Below are positions 37,331 to 50,500 of a stretch of DNA of 64,000 nucleotides, in pieces. The notes below the pieces were generated by a model. That model saw only the letters and a list, made by a program, of their open reading frames with translations. It ran no database searches and was not told the origin of the DNA. The position numbers and the translations under genes were made by a program. The DNA is from Azolla caroliniana (lineage: Eukaryota > Polypodiophyta). How positions within the stretch are numbered: position 1 is the stretch's first letter; each line of letters begins with the position of its first letter. The stretch is from the NCBI GenBank assembly GCA_043228905.1, contig JBHGNT010000006.1, positions 3,286,001-3,350,000 of the forward strand, written 5' to 3'.

Positions 37331-39152
37331 CCATTACTAATCACATAGAGATGGTCTAAATGCTCAATGCAATGTCGCATTGCATTATACATATATACAA
37401 AGTCTATATCATTGCAATGTAGTGGAAACTATTCGCCTTTGTGTGCATTACGTTTTGATTTGAATATAAAGGTCCACATAACTTAGAACACGCTACAATC
37501 ACTCAATAAATGGCAATAAAACACTAAGGAATATTGGATGTCACCTAAAAGATTATGCCACAGGCAAAAGATATGGTTTTTGTCCAAGAGTAGATACAAT
37601 GTTGGATGAACATGTTTAAAAAAATGTATAGGCACTATTGGTAGTGATGATTGCAATCCCTTTTTTTGACTTTTTAAGGGTATGGACTTCTCTTTTGAAT
37701 GTTCAATATAACCAATCTTTAGACAAGAGGGAAAACTTAATGTTGCCATGGACTCACTCTTTTAATATTGATGACAATTACGGACTTTAGTCTCATTACT
37801 AGGAACAATTATTTTGCTGTAATTCACGAATGTAGAATATGGTACGAGTCACAAAAACAGCATGCATGGAAAATTCTCGTGGTGAAAATTATATATTCAG
37901 TGTAAAGGAAACACTAAATAATATGTTTCTCCTTTCGTATGTAGATAATTTGTCATAGAAAAGAATGTACGTACAAATGACTTATTCCTTTTATTTACTG
38001 TGAAAATTGGCGTTTTCTTATCCATTTCAATGAAACAAATGAAAAGGGGATAAAAAAGCAAATAGCATCGTAACAACGTTCGACAATTTGACATACAAAT
38101 CTATAAGTATGTACACAAGCATAAAAAATAAATAATGATAATGTTAAGTCGAGCATATGAATAGTCACCCTCTCACAATGATTGGTTCACGTAAAGCGAA
38201 AAGGAAGGGGCCATGGAAAAGGGCAGGGGCTTCTTAGATTGCGAGAGAGGAAAAAGTGAAGGGATTGCAATCTACAATTTCTCGTCTAACGAAACTCTTT
38301 TGTTGTTATGTGTGTAAGATTCTCGGGATGAGATTCAACCTCAAATCGTCTCATGCACTTTTGTTAATGGATCATAGTGCTGCGTGCAATTATTTTGCAA
38401 ACCTTTGTGGATGGAAAGGACTTGAAAAAAAACAAAGAGTATATACACCTTTATACCCTAAAATTTCATTATCCCGAGCGAATGAATCGAGTCTATCTTA
38501 TTTGAGGCAGTCGAGAGAAAGATACTCAATACTCATGGAGTATGTATGTGAGGCAAAACATGCCACGCACCAATTTCTGATCATTCGAGGGATTAAGCTC
38601 GGAGGATCCTTTTCGAGATAATAAAAAAATAGAGAACATATAATATGGAATAGGTTCACATGAAATATGTCTCAAATGGTAGATTCTTTTGTATCGATTG
38701 ATGATAAGTATTGGCAGGTATTACATATGTACATACTCGATTGATAGTTGTCTAAGAAATGCGGACAACTGACAACCATTGGACTGATACATAATCCCAT
38801 GCAAGCAAACATACATCGATAGAGCATCTGAATTTTCTCGAGCAGAGATTGCCCGCTGGGCTTAGGAGGCTGGACGAGTATTTATACATATACATGTACG
38901 TATATGTCTACCGTATACGTATACATATACGCATATATGTATATGTACTTAGAACAAAAATAGAAAGGGGCAGGGCAGAGCAGAGTAGGCGCTACTTCTA
39001 CAAATTTTCTGGTTTTTAGAAGAAGAAGATTTTCCATCTCCATCTCCATCTCCATTTCTTCCGTGTCTTCTTGTCTCTGTCTCTGCAGTCAATCTGATCC
39101 CCTTCGCCCATACCTAGTCTCTCTCTCTCTCTCCCTCTCTTTCTCCACGACC
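37331..39152. other. Intergenic and quinolinate synthase promoter region
   Basis: No gene. The frame at 38256-38621 (plus, 121 codons) has no recognisable domain. At about 38880-38955 alternating TA/TACG tracts form an imperfect palindrome around ACATATAC/GTATATGT. The stretch from about 39030 is a CT-rich leader with CCATCT units and then (CT)n, typical of a plant 5' UTR. Confidence 0.5.
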
Positions 39153-42100
39153 ATGGCTATGGCGGCCGCCGTAGCTTCTTCCCTATCCTCTATTACAGTC
39201 AGAGAGGTCCCTGGGCCAGCCTCATCCTTAGCATCAGCGTCGTTTTCCACCACCACCTCCTCCTCCTCCTCCTCCTCCTCCTCCTCCTCCTCCTTGCTCC
39301 GCCATAGCTCCACTATCTCAAGCTTGAGCTCGATTCTCTTCCAGACCCAGCACCACTCCTTTCACAAAAACGGCCCATACTATCCCCGCGCTTCTCCGAC
39401 CCTGCCTTGTACACCTTGGGTCGCCACCGCCTCCAGGTCAGCATCCTCTGCCGCCGTTTCCGGGTCCACCGCCACCGCCCCGAAAGACCGGCTCTTGGCC
39501 CTTGTCTCTGACCTTAAATCGATCCGGGATCCCCGGGAGCGCACCTCCACCCTCCTCCAATACGCGGCTTCTCTGCCCCCTCTCCCGGCCTCTCTCCACA
39601 CGGCCGAGAACCGTGTCATGGGTTGCACTGCCCGCGTTTGGCTCGCCGCCCAATTGGGCCCCGATGGCCTCATGCACTTCTGGGCAGACTCCGACTCGGA
39701 GATCACTAAAGGCTTCTGTGCTGTCCTCATCCACGCCCTTGACATGTGTCGCCCCGAAGACATTATGGCAGCGACACTCGATGGAACAACTATCACAGGT
39801 CTAGGGTTGGGATTGTTCACACCTTCGAGGTCCAATACTTGGTACAATGTGCTTCTCGCGATGCAGAAACGCACCCGGGTTGAGGTTGCACGGTCTCAAG
39901 GGAAGAAAGATGTGGAGCTCTTCCCTTCTTTATTGATTTCAGCTGATGATATAGTCGCACAAGGTAGCTTTGCACTGGCTCAGGTTAGTGTTTGTTGTTC
40001 CTCATTCAATTCTTTTTGACATGTTTGTGGGTGTATTTCTCTATGTGGTGATATGAGGTGTGTGTTTGAAAATCGGTAGTTTCTCTATTAGACAGATAAA
40101 AAGGCTACTAGCGTCCATAGGAAGGCCCAAATAGGCTCTACGTGGGCCAAATAATGTGTGTTTTCTTAGAAAAAGCTATGGGCTGTGTGTTTGTCTGCCC
40201 AATATAGAGGTTAACTAGGATGGAAGGGCCCTCAAGAGTGAATTATACAGGTCCCTGACATGAAGTTATGTGGTGTTTCTATAAAGTTTTTCTCTGCCCC
40301 ATAATGTATTCAGAGGATCATAACTTCTACACGAGGGAAGTGGAAGTGTTATTGAATTGCATGCAAGGAGTGAGTTTTAAGGGTTTTCTAGAGGAAGATA
40401 TGGGATATGTCTATTCAAGGTATTTCTCTACCTCATGTAGAAGATCCTCATTTCTTTCCCCCAGTGAATAGGGTATTAGTACGAAACATGTTACTTGTTG
40501 GTGCACCACTTTCGTGGAGAAAAGAGTTTGTGTTGATCGATTGCTAGCATGTATAGGAAAGCAAACAAATAGGATACTAAAGGTTTGGGGTTCCAGTGCT
40601 GACATAGGGCAAGAAAAATTAATCAGGAAGATTAATGTTGGGAACATCAATTGATTTATGAAGTTCATATTAGGGTCAAGCATGAGGGTTGTAACAAGAG
40701 AAGTTCTGTTATAAATAAGTAGTTGTAGATTTTACTCCAAATCCAGGAAGCTCTTCTGGTGTATATAATCTCTGAGCTTTAGAAGGCTCATATGTTCATA
40801 AGATAGATTTGAGCCAGTTGTAATAGGTTGCTGTACAACTTCCAGTCTATCTTTTATAAGCCAGCTGAATTTATATCCAATGTCCATTGTCATCCTTGTT
40901 GGATGGAAAGGTTGAGTTTTATAGTGACGTAAGTCACCGTTTATGTTAATAATAGCTGATGCTCCAAATTTTATTCAATGGATCAAAATTTCTCTTGCAT
41001 TCCCATGTTTTGAAGGCTCTAGAGGATAATGTGCCATCCTAGTCTATCATTGAGCTTATCAAAATCATCTGATAAAATGAGTATATTTCCCCCAGTTGTT
41101 AGCCAGATCCTTTGATGAACCCGTTTTGATGATGACCTGGTCCTGTGCGTCATCTTCAATTGGCTGTGATGCGCCATTACAAAGGCTGAGAGGAGATTAT
41201 TTCTGCTCTATATTTTTTATGTTTTCAAGAAGAAAAACCATGTCTGAGATGTCCCACCATTATTTGGGGATCGTTTGGCTTGGATACTTAAGTTCTGAAT
41301 CCAGATGGATGTGAGTCGTGTGGGTGAGAGAAACTAGATCTGAATGTTCCCCATGTGCCTACCTTGGATTCAGAAATGATGCCTTCCAATACCTTGCATC
41401 TATTGGCTTGAATGCATAATCCACTTCTCTCAGCTCACAACCCATGGTTGTGATCCTATTGTGCTTTGAAGAGAATAGTCATTCTTCTTGTCATTTTTAT
41501 GTTCTTGTTAATATCAGCATCTATATATGTTCAATTTAAGTTGGGTTAGGAATATTTTGAATTAATTTCATCTTGATATGCTTTATATTTATCTCAGCTA
41601 CCTCAGGAGTATACTCTAGTATGTGTATATCTAGGAATATACCTAGGAAAAAAGCATTCTGTACGGTTTCCTGCTGTACCTGCAAATTTGGCCCTTTCCT
41701 TGAAAGCACTTATATTAGAATTTCCCTTAGCATGCCTTGGTGTGTATTCACTAGGTAATGATTCTTTGTCCTTAAAAAAGAGAGAGCCAATATTAAGATC
41801 AGTAAACGTTGTGATAGTGAAGAGGCAATAATTGAGGACTGCTAAAGGCATCTCCTTTGCATGGTAGAAGGATGGTGGGCCCTTTCTTCGAGAGGAATTA
41901 TGCATAAATTTGAGCCCTTCTTTATTTGGTGGAAATTTTAATTGTGCCAATGTAAATCTGTTCTAACATTTGGTATCATCTCTTGTTTTGTTTTTTCCAG
42001 GTAAAATATCTGCGTCCAGATCAGCTGAAGGTAAATGAATTAGTCGACGTGTTGCAGCAGAAGCAGATTGGTGTTGTGGCACACTTCTACATGGATCCTG

Positions 42101-44583
42101 AAGTGCAGGGCGTCCTTGCTGCAGCTAAGGACTCATGGCCACATATTCATATTTCTGACTCTTTAGTTATGGCAGACCGAGCTGTAAAGATGGCTGATGC
42201 TGGCTGTAAGCATATTGCCGTTCTAGGTGTGGACTTCATGTCGGAGAATGTGCGTGCCATATTAGACAAGGCTGGTCATGAGAAGGTAAGGGCCATCTCA
42301 TCCATCCTACATTCACGGTTACGATTTACTATTGTATAGGTGCTAGATCGTGGAAAGTGTAACTGTAAAGCCATTTTTTGGAGCAAGCTGTTAGTGAGCA
42401 TGATCTCTAGTTAAAAATATGAAGATATTTTCTAATGAACCAATATCAGACTCATAGCTTGATTTGAACCCATAACCTTAAGGTTGCAAACCTGAGCGTG
42501 GCTTCTAAAACCATCATCTAAATAAATAATTTTTATAAATAAATATGTAAAGTTTTAATGACGTAAACTTGTGAATCTATATGCAAATATTGGTTAGACC
42601 AAGAACAAAATGTCTTTTTTGATGTATAAAGCAATGCTTGCATATTTTGATTGGGCATATACTGCTGGTTTTTTCGGTTTCTTTAGGTTGATGTGTATCG
42701 AATGTCTAGTGAACGCATAGGCTGCTCTTTGGCTGAAGCTGCCGAGGACATCAAATATCTGAAGTTTCTGGAAGAGGCGTCTGAGAATGTTCCTGCCCTT
42801 CATGTTATTTATATTAACACTTCATTGGAGACAAAAGCAAAAGCAAATGCGATTGTACCTACTATTACTTGCACTTCTTCTAATGTTGTGCCAACCGTTT
42901 TGCAGGTAGCTAGGAACAACGAACTTAAAAAATGTGTTTTAAGTTCGGAAGTAATTTGATCTTATCTAACATAGGTCCTTGTGATTGTCAGGCTTTTGCT
43001 CAGGTTCCCAATGTTAGTGTGTGGTATGGTCCGGATTCCTATATGGGTGCAAATCTAGCTGCAATGTTTCGTCAGATGTCAGATATGCTGGATGATGAAA
43101 TTGCTGCTGTGCATCCTTTGCACAATAAGGAATCAATTCGTTCTCTTCTACCAAGGTTACACTACTATCGTGTAAGTAATAATTCGCCCTTTCGGTTACA
43201 TTACCATCAGAGAAATGAGAGCACTGTATACCTCAATATATATCCACTTGATTACGCACTAGCATTCTCAATATCTAAAGTTGAACTTGGAACATTGGGA
43301 TTTACCACTGGTCACCATTGATCATGTACTCATCATGAAAGTTTCTAAATTTTCGAGGGCAATTCAAGGTGTCCATTCATCAATTAAGATGTATTGTTCC
43401 TTGCATAAACTTATAAAAGTTTAATCGCTTGCTGTGGCCATGTTTCTAATGTATGGGCAAGTTAATAGGTTTTCATGGTTGAGGGGTTCACCATATCTCT
43501 GATAAGTTGTTAAATTTCACATGGGCTGTGCCATTGCTGCATTTGGATGTTCACCACCATTTCCTTAGTTAATCATTTTTAGTGTAAAAATGAGGGTATT
43601 GTATAGAGTTTTAACAATTTCATTCTATTATGTGCAGGCTGGTGCCTGCATCGTGCACGATTTGTTTGGGCATGAAGTAGTGTCCCGTGTTCGGAATGCT
43701 TATTCCGATGCTTTCTTGACAGCACACTTTGAGGTACCTGGAGAAATGTTTTCTCTTGCCATGGAAGCTAAGCAAAGAGGAATGGGAGTTGTTGGATCCA
43801 CACAGAATATTCTTGACTTCATAACCTACCATGTGAAGGAAGCCATGGCCCAGAATTTTGATGAAAAGCTTCAATTCATCCTAGGCACGGAGTCAGGAAT
43901 GGTTACTGCAATTGTTGGGGCTGTTCAAAAACTTCTTGAAAAAGGGAAACTGGAAGGAAAAGAAAGCAAAATCAATGTGGAAATCGTCTTTCCTGTCTCG
44001 TCGGAAGCTATAGCGGAAGTCCCTTCATCTTCATCTTCATCTCAGGATGAAAGTAGTCTTGTTAAGTTATCAATTGTTCCTGGAGTTTCCTCTGGGGAAG
44101 GTTGTTCTATCAGTGGTGGATGTGCTTCATGCCCCTATATGAAGGTGAAGCACGAAATTTTAAGATCCTTTTTCTACTGTAATAGTGTAAGTGTATAATT
44201 CTTTAGACTAATCATCCCCCATCTTGTTATAGATGAACACCCTCGATGCTTTGTTAAGAGTTTGCCACCTTATAGCTACACCAATGGAGCATGCACTGGA
44301 TTCCCAACATGCGTGCCGATTCAACACAAATAGTGTTGCAGGAGCATCTGTTGCAGACCTTGGGTGTGAACCCATCCTTAGCATGCGCTATTTTCAGGTG
44401 TGCACCTATTTTGTGAAACAATGATAATAGATTACACCATTAAGTACAACGACTTTTGTCTTATCTTTACTCAAGTCGATGGAGACAAAGATTAACTTCT
44501 GCTTTCTTCTTCTGCTGGTTCAGTCACATGGTAGTTTGCCGCAAGAATTGGTTGATCAAATATTGAGAAAAAAGAGAAGATGA
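39153..44583 (+). CDS. QS: Quinolinate synthase, plastidic, SufE-NadA fusion
   Basis: Seven exons, 39153-39983, 42001-42285, 42687-42905, 42992-43171, 43638-44144, 44233-44397 and 44524-44583, join in phase to 748 codons plus stop (Arabidopsis QS/OLD5/SufE3 is 718). Residues 1 to about 110 form a Ser-rich plastid transit peptide with a run of 12 Ser. A SufE domain follows (about 112-245) with the sulfur-accepting Cys158 in VMGCTARVW. The NadA part (about 280-748) makes quinolinate from iminoaspartate and dihydroxyacetone phosphate, the second step of de novo NAD synthesis in plastids. The three [4Fe-4S] ligands are seen as Cys434 (TCTSSN), Cys509 (GACIVHD) and Cys670 (SCPYM). The SufE part activates the plastid Cys desulfurase so that the enzyme's own oxygen-sensitive cluster can be rebuilt. 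Start: the ATG at 39153 sits in good context (CGACCATGGC); the upstream open frame lacks an ATG. Confidence 0.95.
39251..39293. repeat. (CTC)n trinucleotide repeat in the coding sequence
   Basis: About 13 CTC/TCC units inside exon 1 of quinolinate synthase encode the Ser run of the transit peptide. Length change here would be tolerated in frame. Confidence 0.9.
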
Positions 44584-44766
44584 TTGCATCATGGAAGATA
44601 TTCCATTGTATTATAATACGATGAAGACAGGCGGTCTTTTAACCTTCGATTTTTTGGTTTGAGTGGGTGTTTAGAAGAATGGTAAAACAGAATCAGTTTG
44701 ATCCCAACTAAAAGGTATCACCTATCTTTGATTTTTCTTTTTTTTGAGTTTACAGAAATCAATTGT

Positions 44767-44772
44767 AATAAA
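44767..44772 (+). terminator. Candidate polyadenylation signal of quinolinate synthase
   Basis: AATAAA lies about 184 bp after the stop codon. Candidate only. Confidence 0.4.
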
Positions 44773-45611
44773 ATCTGATGTATGGAGAGATCTGGTTTTG
44801 CTTTGCAGCACAAATATACCATTGTATTTTATCTGGAGTTTGTGATACCAAGTAATAAGATAAAGAGGCATGTGGGTTAATATTGTATTTTCTTACAAAG
44901 TTTAATTTAAAGAATTGTCTGAATGTATTTTCTCTTTTAATGTAAAATGATGTATAGGTCTCCTCCTATTTCTCTTCTTGGTCATTTTTTGTTCACAATA
45001 TTTATGTACTAACACATCATCTGAAGACTAGTTATAAATTTCTTAAGTAATTTCAAAACTCTGTTATTATTTTTTGTAGTGAATTCTATTGATAAATGAA
45101 TCTGATCAAGGAGTCACTGTCACAGTAGAGAGCCATCAAGACTGCAAAGCACATATCCCATGATTGGATCAACTTGACCACTTAAGTCTCTTATTTATAA
45201 TAGCTCTTGTTACAAACACATATTTTAGACTGAAACAGCATTTTGGAAGAGGCAAAGAACTTCATCTGCAAGCATGCGATCCTAGTTGGCCTGAAGAATT
45301 CACGTAACCTTGCCAAAATGGAAGTCACACATCAGAGATATTGCATGCCTTCAGTCGACCGAGCATTGAAAGAACAAAAGAAGCTACTTATTGTGATGTT
45401 TGAGTCATCTTTGATGGCAAGCCCATTGCGTAGAAACTCTTGATTCATGGATATAATTCGGGGAGATTTAACATTGTAATTAATCGTTTTGCCAGTGGAT
45501 CTTTAGACACAAGTGATGAATTGAGATATTGTGATGACGAGTCATTGAGATATTGAGACACAAGAGTTTGAGGGGTGTCTCTAAGCATATGGTTGTTAGT
45601 AGGAGACTCAG
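44773..45611. other. Intergenic between the convergent QS and ABC transporter genes
   Basis: AT-rich DNA without a recognisable gene. Small frames at 45243-45443 and 45553-45747 lack any motif. Confidence 0.5.
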
Positions 45612-46080
45612 GTGTGTGCACCTCAAAATTTTTATGAGAAGGAACTACAAGCGACAAGCTCAGAAATCATTTAGAGAGTTAGACAACATATGGAACTCAC
45701 ACTTTACAATGGAAGGGTTGAGACAACTGAACATGATACCTCCCTAGTGGTATTGTATTAAGGGGGCACTTATATGGCTTTTTTATGTAGCGAAGACCAT
45801 TATAATACCTCCACCACTCATTTGTCCCAAATGCGTACGTGAGTATATGCACCTTAAACCATTTTATGAGAAGGAACTACAAAGTACTAGCTATGAGCTC
45901 GGAAATAATTTATAGAGACTACATAAACAAACTAGACATATGGGTCTCCAACATTACCATGGTAGGGTAGAGCCTAGATGCATATGAACCTCCCTATTGT
46001 ATTGTATGGGACCACTTATATGGCTTTTTAAATCCATTATATACCTCCACCATTTATTTGTCCCAAACGTGTATGGGAAT
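45612..46080. repeat. Diverged tandem repeat, unit about 230 bp
   Basis: Two copies (about 45612-45842 and 45843-46080) share TTTATGAGAAGGAACTACAA, CTCGGAAAT or CTCAGAAAT, ACTTATATGGCTTTTT and a CCTCCACCA..ATTTGTCCCAAA block. Divergence is substantial, so this is an old duplication. Confidence 0.85.
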
Positions 46081-47531
46081 CTGTATATAACATCTATTGT
46101 AATTCTTTAACTTCACTTGTCAAATTACAATGCAAGTAAAATTCTCTGACATCAACTTCACAAAGCTATACGCACCAAACATTTCACTTTGGTTTCAAAG
46201 GTCATATTTCATCTTTTTGATGAAATAAAATCTTTCTTTTTTTAGTGAAAAACAAAGAGTTATACTAAATGGAGCTCTCCACCTTTAGTTCCAAATCTAC
46301 TCTCTACAAGTGTTTCGGAAAGGAAACAACAAAAAAAGAAGGGACTTGGCTTTGAAAACCTAATGACGACGTGCTTGAATCAACTCTACACCCAGCTAGA
46401 TGCTTATGGCAAGAGGTTAAAGCACTACAATCTGCAGTACCTCCTCTCAATCCTAGGTCCTTCGGGTTAACCATCTCCTACTACCTATAGGTGGCATAGT
46501 CTTCACAACTCTATAAACGAAAATTTCAGGAGTGTTGTTATGACTCATCACCACACAGGTAGTGGGACATGCTATATTCTCAATCTACTAAGGAAAGCAT
46601 TTCGAGTTGCTCCAACAAACAAGGTTCCCACAACAAATACAAAAGCATCAAATACTCTCTCTCTACATTGCTTTCTTGTAGGTATAAATGGATAGCATTT
46701 GCAATTCAGTTTGAATAATTCTCTCAAAATGGTTTGCTACAAACTAGAATGTCTTACACATACAATCATTATTGGAAAACGGTGCTCTATCACAAATAAG
46801 ATTATACATACTCATCTTGTTACCTGTTGGGATTTTAGGTTGCACATAGGCACGTATATAATAGAGATTGAATGGAAGATAATTGTCCGTTTTAGTGACA
46901 ATATATTGTTGTACTCACTAACACTAATCAAAGTCTTCTTTTTTGCGAAAAAACACTAATCAAACTCTAATGAATGATCAAACTTCTACAAGAAAAATGT
47001 ATTTTGACGTATATATGCAAAGAGACAACACTACAGCAGGAGACATAAAGAAGGTAGTTTGACATTTACAGTAACAAACATACTTTGCCTCCGACTGATT
47101 AATGGCTCAAGACAAATAGTCCAGTTGATACGTATAAACATGAATTCTATGTAAGGAGCACATTATTGAGAAATAGAGTCAAAACAAGATCAATGATCTA
47201 AGATAGGTCCTGATTATATGTCCGATGAATGCGTTGCTCGGAGATTATAAACATAAAAGAGACAAAGGAATGGAGCAAATGGGTAATGTGCTTAATACAA
47301 AGAACATTTGGTATTTTATTCTATGAGATACCTTGTAAGGAGAGAACCTTTTATCATCCTTTTCATGTTAAAGAGAAGAGACATCATATGATGCATTTAC
47401 ACAGACTAGAAACATCAATTCCAAATCTTAGTGGGCATTAGTTTGTATTCAGAGGCTTCTTTTTGTAAAAATCTACTCCCACTTGGCTTTAAATACGATA
47501 GATTTGAGTGTTGTAATTCTTCATGATGATA
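46081..47531. other. Intergenic / 3' flank of the ABC transporter
   Basis: AT-rich DNA with no gene seen. On the minus strand an AATAAA at 47320-47315, 212 bp after the stop codon of the ABC transporter, is a possible polyadenylation signal. Confidence 0.5.
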
Positions 47532-50500
47532 CTATGAAGAAATGGCAGTGACATTCTCATTCTCAAATGTCTGCTGATACCATAATTGCGCGTATCGACC
47601 ATTTTTTGATAGAAGTACGTCATGTGGTCCTTGTTCCATGACGACCCCATTTTCAAGAACAATTATCTGTGAAGAATAAGACAAATAAGAACCTCAAGCA
47701 TTTATTCATAACAACAACCCTAGTCTAAATGCTTTATCTACAGTAAGAAAGACCAGTAAATCAATTGTTTTGAATTCTTATTTAGAAAACATGCAATTTT
47801 GCAACTTGGAAGTACTTAAATAAGAACCCAATATGATTTAACATTATATTACAATACATATTTTTGCATTAACCAACCTCATCACATTGCAATGCTGTCG
47901 TCAACCGATGTGCAATGAAGATGGCAGTTCGTTGCTGCGTTACAGACCTTAACGTGGAGAGTATCTCTGCCTCCGTGGTGCTGTCTAGAGCACTTGTAGC
48001 CTCATCACAAACCCTAATAACATATACAAGCAACGATCATTACAGTAATTCAGGACACAAAAAAATGACTATGCATTGAGCAGTTCACAATCCTTATGCA
48101 AAGAAATTACACAAGCAAGTTAAATTAATCGAAAAATTGCTTTTGTGGTACTATCCAGCAACAATGATTGGATTATCCGACAAACATACACAGGTTTTGA
48201 AGACTAAGATATATCCATTTCAAAAACAGTGAAACCATGTTTCTCTACAATAAGATATGTCCTACCCATATAATAGAAGAAAATGACATTATACTCATTG
48301 AAAAATGAGGATTATGCTAGGAAGAACTAGTTTATCCATAAAAAGATTGTGTAAGAACACAAATCCAGTATACTGATGGGTTTGAACACGTGTTGTTGCA
48401 TCATTGAACACAAAGGTAGTTAAACCTGCTAGCAACTGAATTGGGCATAATGGTCTTACCAAAGATTGTGTTGTTGCATCACCAGATTCAGTTACATCAT
48501 CAATCAGGTAGTCACATAGGTTGGCAACTTGATAACAAAGAGCAGTTTGGTCATTATTTCCATGATTAGAAACCATGGAAGAAGTAATCTCTCATTTAAT
48601 CTCACTTTATGGACTCTAAGGACTATTTTTACATTTCCACCTTTCATTATTGGGAAACCCAGTGATGCATATCCCTACACTAGCACTATATGTTCCAATA
48701 ACCTTACACCTAGGAAATGGGCTGGATTCACGGGGAATGTTGTATTTTCATTGTTGATAGAATTGGTAAGACTACATATACTCAAATATATTGAGCCCAG
48801 AAATGGATATGGACCCATTCAGGTAGTCCTAACATATATGTTTTTTCATGTGTGTATAAACATGGATTTTGCTTTCTTTCAAGAAATTCGGATATGCCTG
48901 TAACAAGTAACTAGGCTTTCTTTCTAAATGCATCAGAAAGAATCAAAGAGAGGGTCATTGGAGAAAGAGTTCAAACTAAAAGGATTAATAAAGGGTTTCC
49001 TTCCATAAAGGATAGATGGCTGAAATTCATCAGAGAAAATAATCGTGAAATTCATCAGAGAATGGCTGAAATGAAAGAGTGAATAAAACATGATTGCACA
49101 ATTGACTTAACCCTACTATCAATCAATACATGCAAGTACAAATACATACCAGGAATTCCATGAATAAAACATGTGCATCTGTCGATGACAAACGACAACA
49201 AAAAGGGAATTCTTTATAAGAAGAATAAAATGACAATAAAAAAGAAAAGGTGTTGTGTACATTATTGGTGAGCCCTTCAAAAATGCCCTAGCCAATGCCA
49301 CACGCTGCTTTTCTCCACCACTGAGCTGTGAGTACACAACAAAAATTAATTTTGTATTATCAGTTCATGGTGAAAAATCCCTTTTCTAAATTTCCTAAGA
49401 TATGAAATACTTGGACTGGGCAAGCAGCAACAGATACCTTCAGGCCCCGTTCCCCTACTTGAGTATCATAGCCCTTAGGGAACGATAAAATCACATTATG
49501 AATAGCTGCCATTTTCGCTGCTTCATAAACCTATAAAGAAGAATATATAAATTAAACTTCAGAAACATAAAGAGAGCATTCATAACATTAAATCGACATG
49601 TGATCTGCATGGTCTGAATGCAAAAAATACCTCTTCTTCAGTGGCCGATAATCTCCCATATCGTATATTGTAAAATATAGTGTCGTTGAAGAGCACCTAC
49701 ATAAAATGTAACGAAGTTGAAAAAAAGGCGTGTAAATCATGTCACACTGATGCACTTAATAATTCTTCTTTTCAAGATATTCAATGAATTACTGTATCCT
49801 GAGGAACAACTGCAATGGAGCGTCTTAAACTTTCCAAAGTCACTTCGTTAATGTCTTGATTGTCTAATTTTATCTGCAAGGTCATGTGGTTGCGATTAAG
49901 GGAAGATAGAAAAAGGTAGCAGATGCGACAAAAAACGGTATGCACAGAAGGACTTACAGTTCCAGATTGGCAATCATACAACCGATATAGAAGCCTCAAA
50001 ATTGTAGATTTCCCTGAAGATGTATGACACATGGAAATAAGGATAAGTTATAATATATGCTTCCTACCTCAGATCCAAAAGTGAATATTTTAAGGGATTT
50101 GAATCTTGCATAATACATACATTTGGGATTCTAAACACTTGAGATTTCTGAAGCTTCTAGTATTATAACAGACAATCACTGCATCAATATGGTTTTAGGA
50201 TTTGTTGGCAGCATGGAACTTGGCAAGGCAATATGCAATGACTTAGCAAAGATAATCAATTGCGATTTTGTGAGACAAAAAGATAGGAATCTAATTACTC
50301 TCAAGATCTAGGCAGGTTAGATTATCTGTGTTTCAGATTTTGAGAACTTGTCTGCTTGCAGGGATAGTGCCAAGTGCTAGAAGGAACCAATTTTCCCTGG
50401 CCTACCAATTCATTATTACCATGAGAACATAGAGTAAATTCCTTCTTTCTAACCTAGCAATTAATTTATTACCATGAGAAAATGTGAACGCTTTGCTTCG

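Noticed and set aside
38880-38955. TA/TACG-rich palindrome as a microRNA precursor
   Set aside because: Low-complexity alternating purine-pyrimidine DNA; no unique mature-like arm.
39063-39152. Upstream extension of quinolinate synthase by 30 residues
   Set aside because: It would start at GTG, codes for CT-repeat-derived residues, and a well-placed ATG exists at 39153.
39380-39874. Minus-strand frame of 164 codons opposite QS exon 1
   Set aside because: Antisense shadow of a GC-rich exon; no domain.
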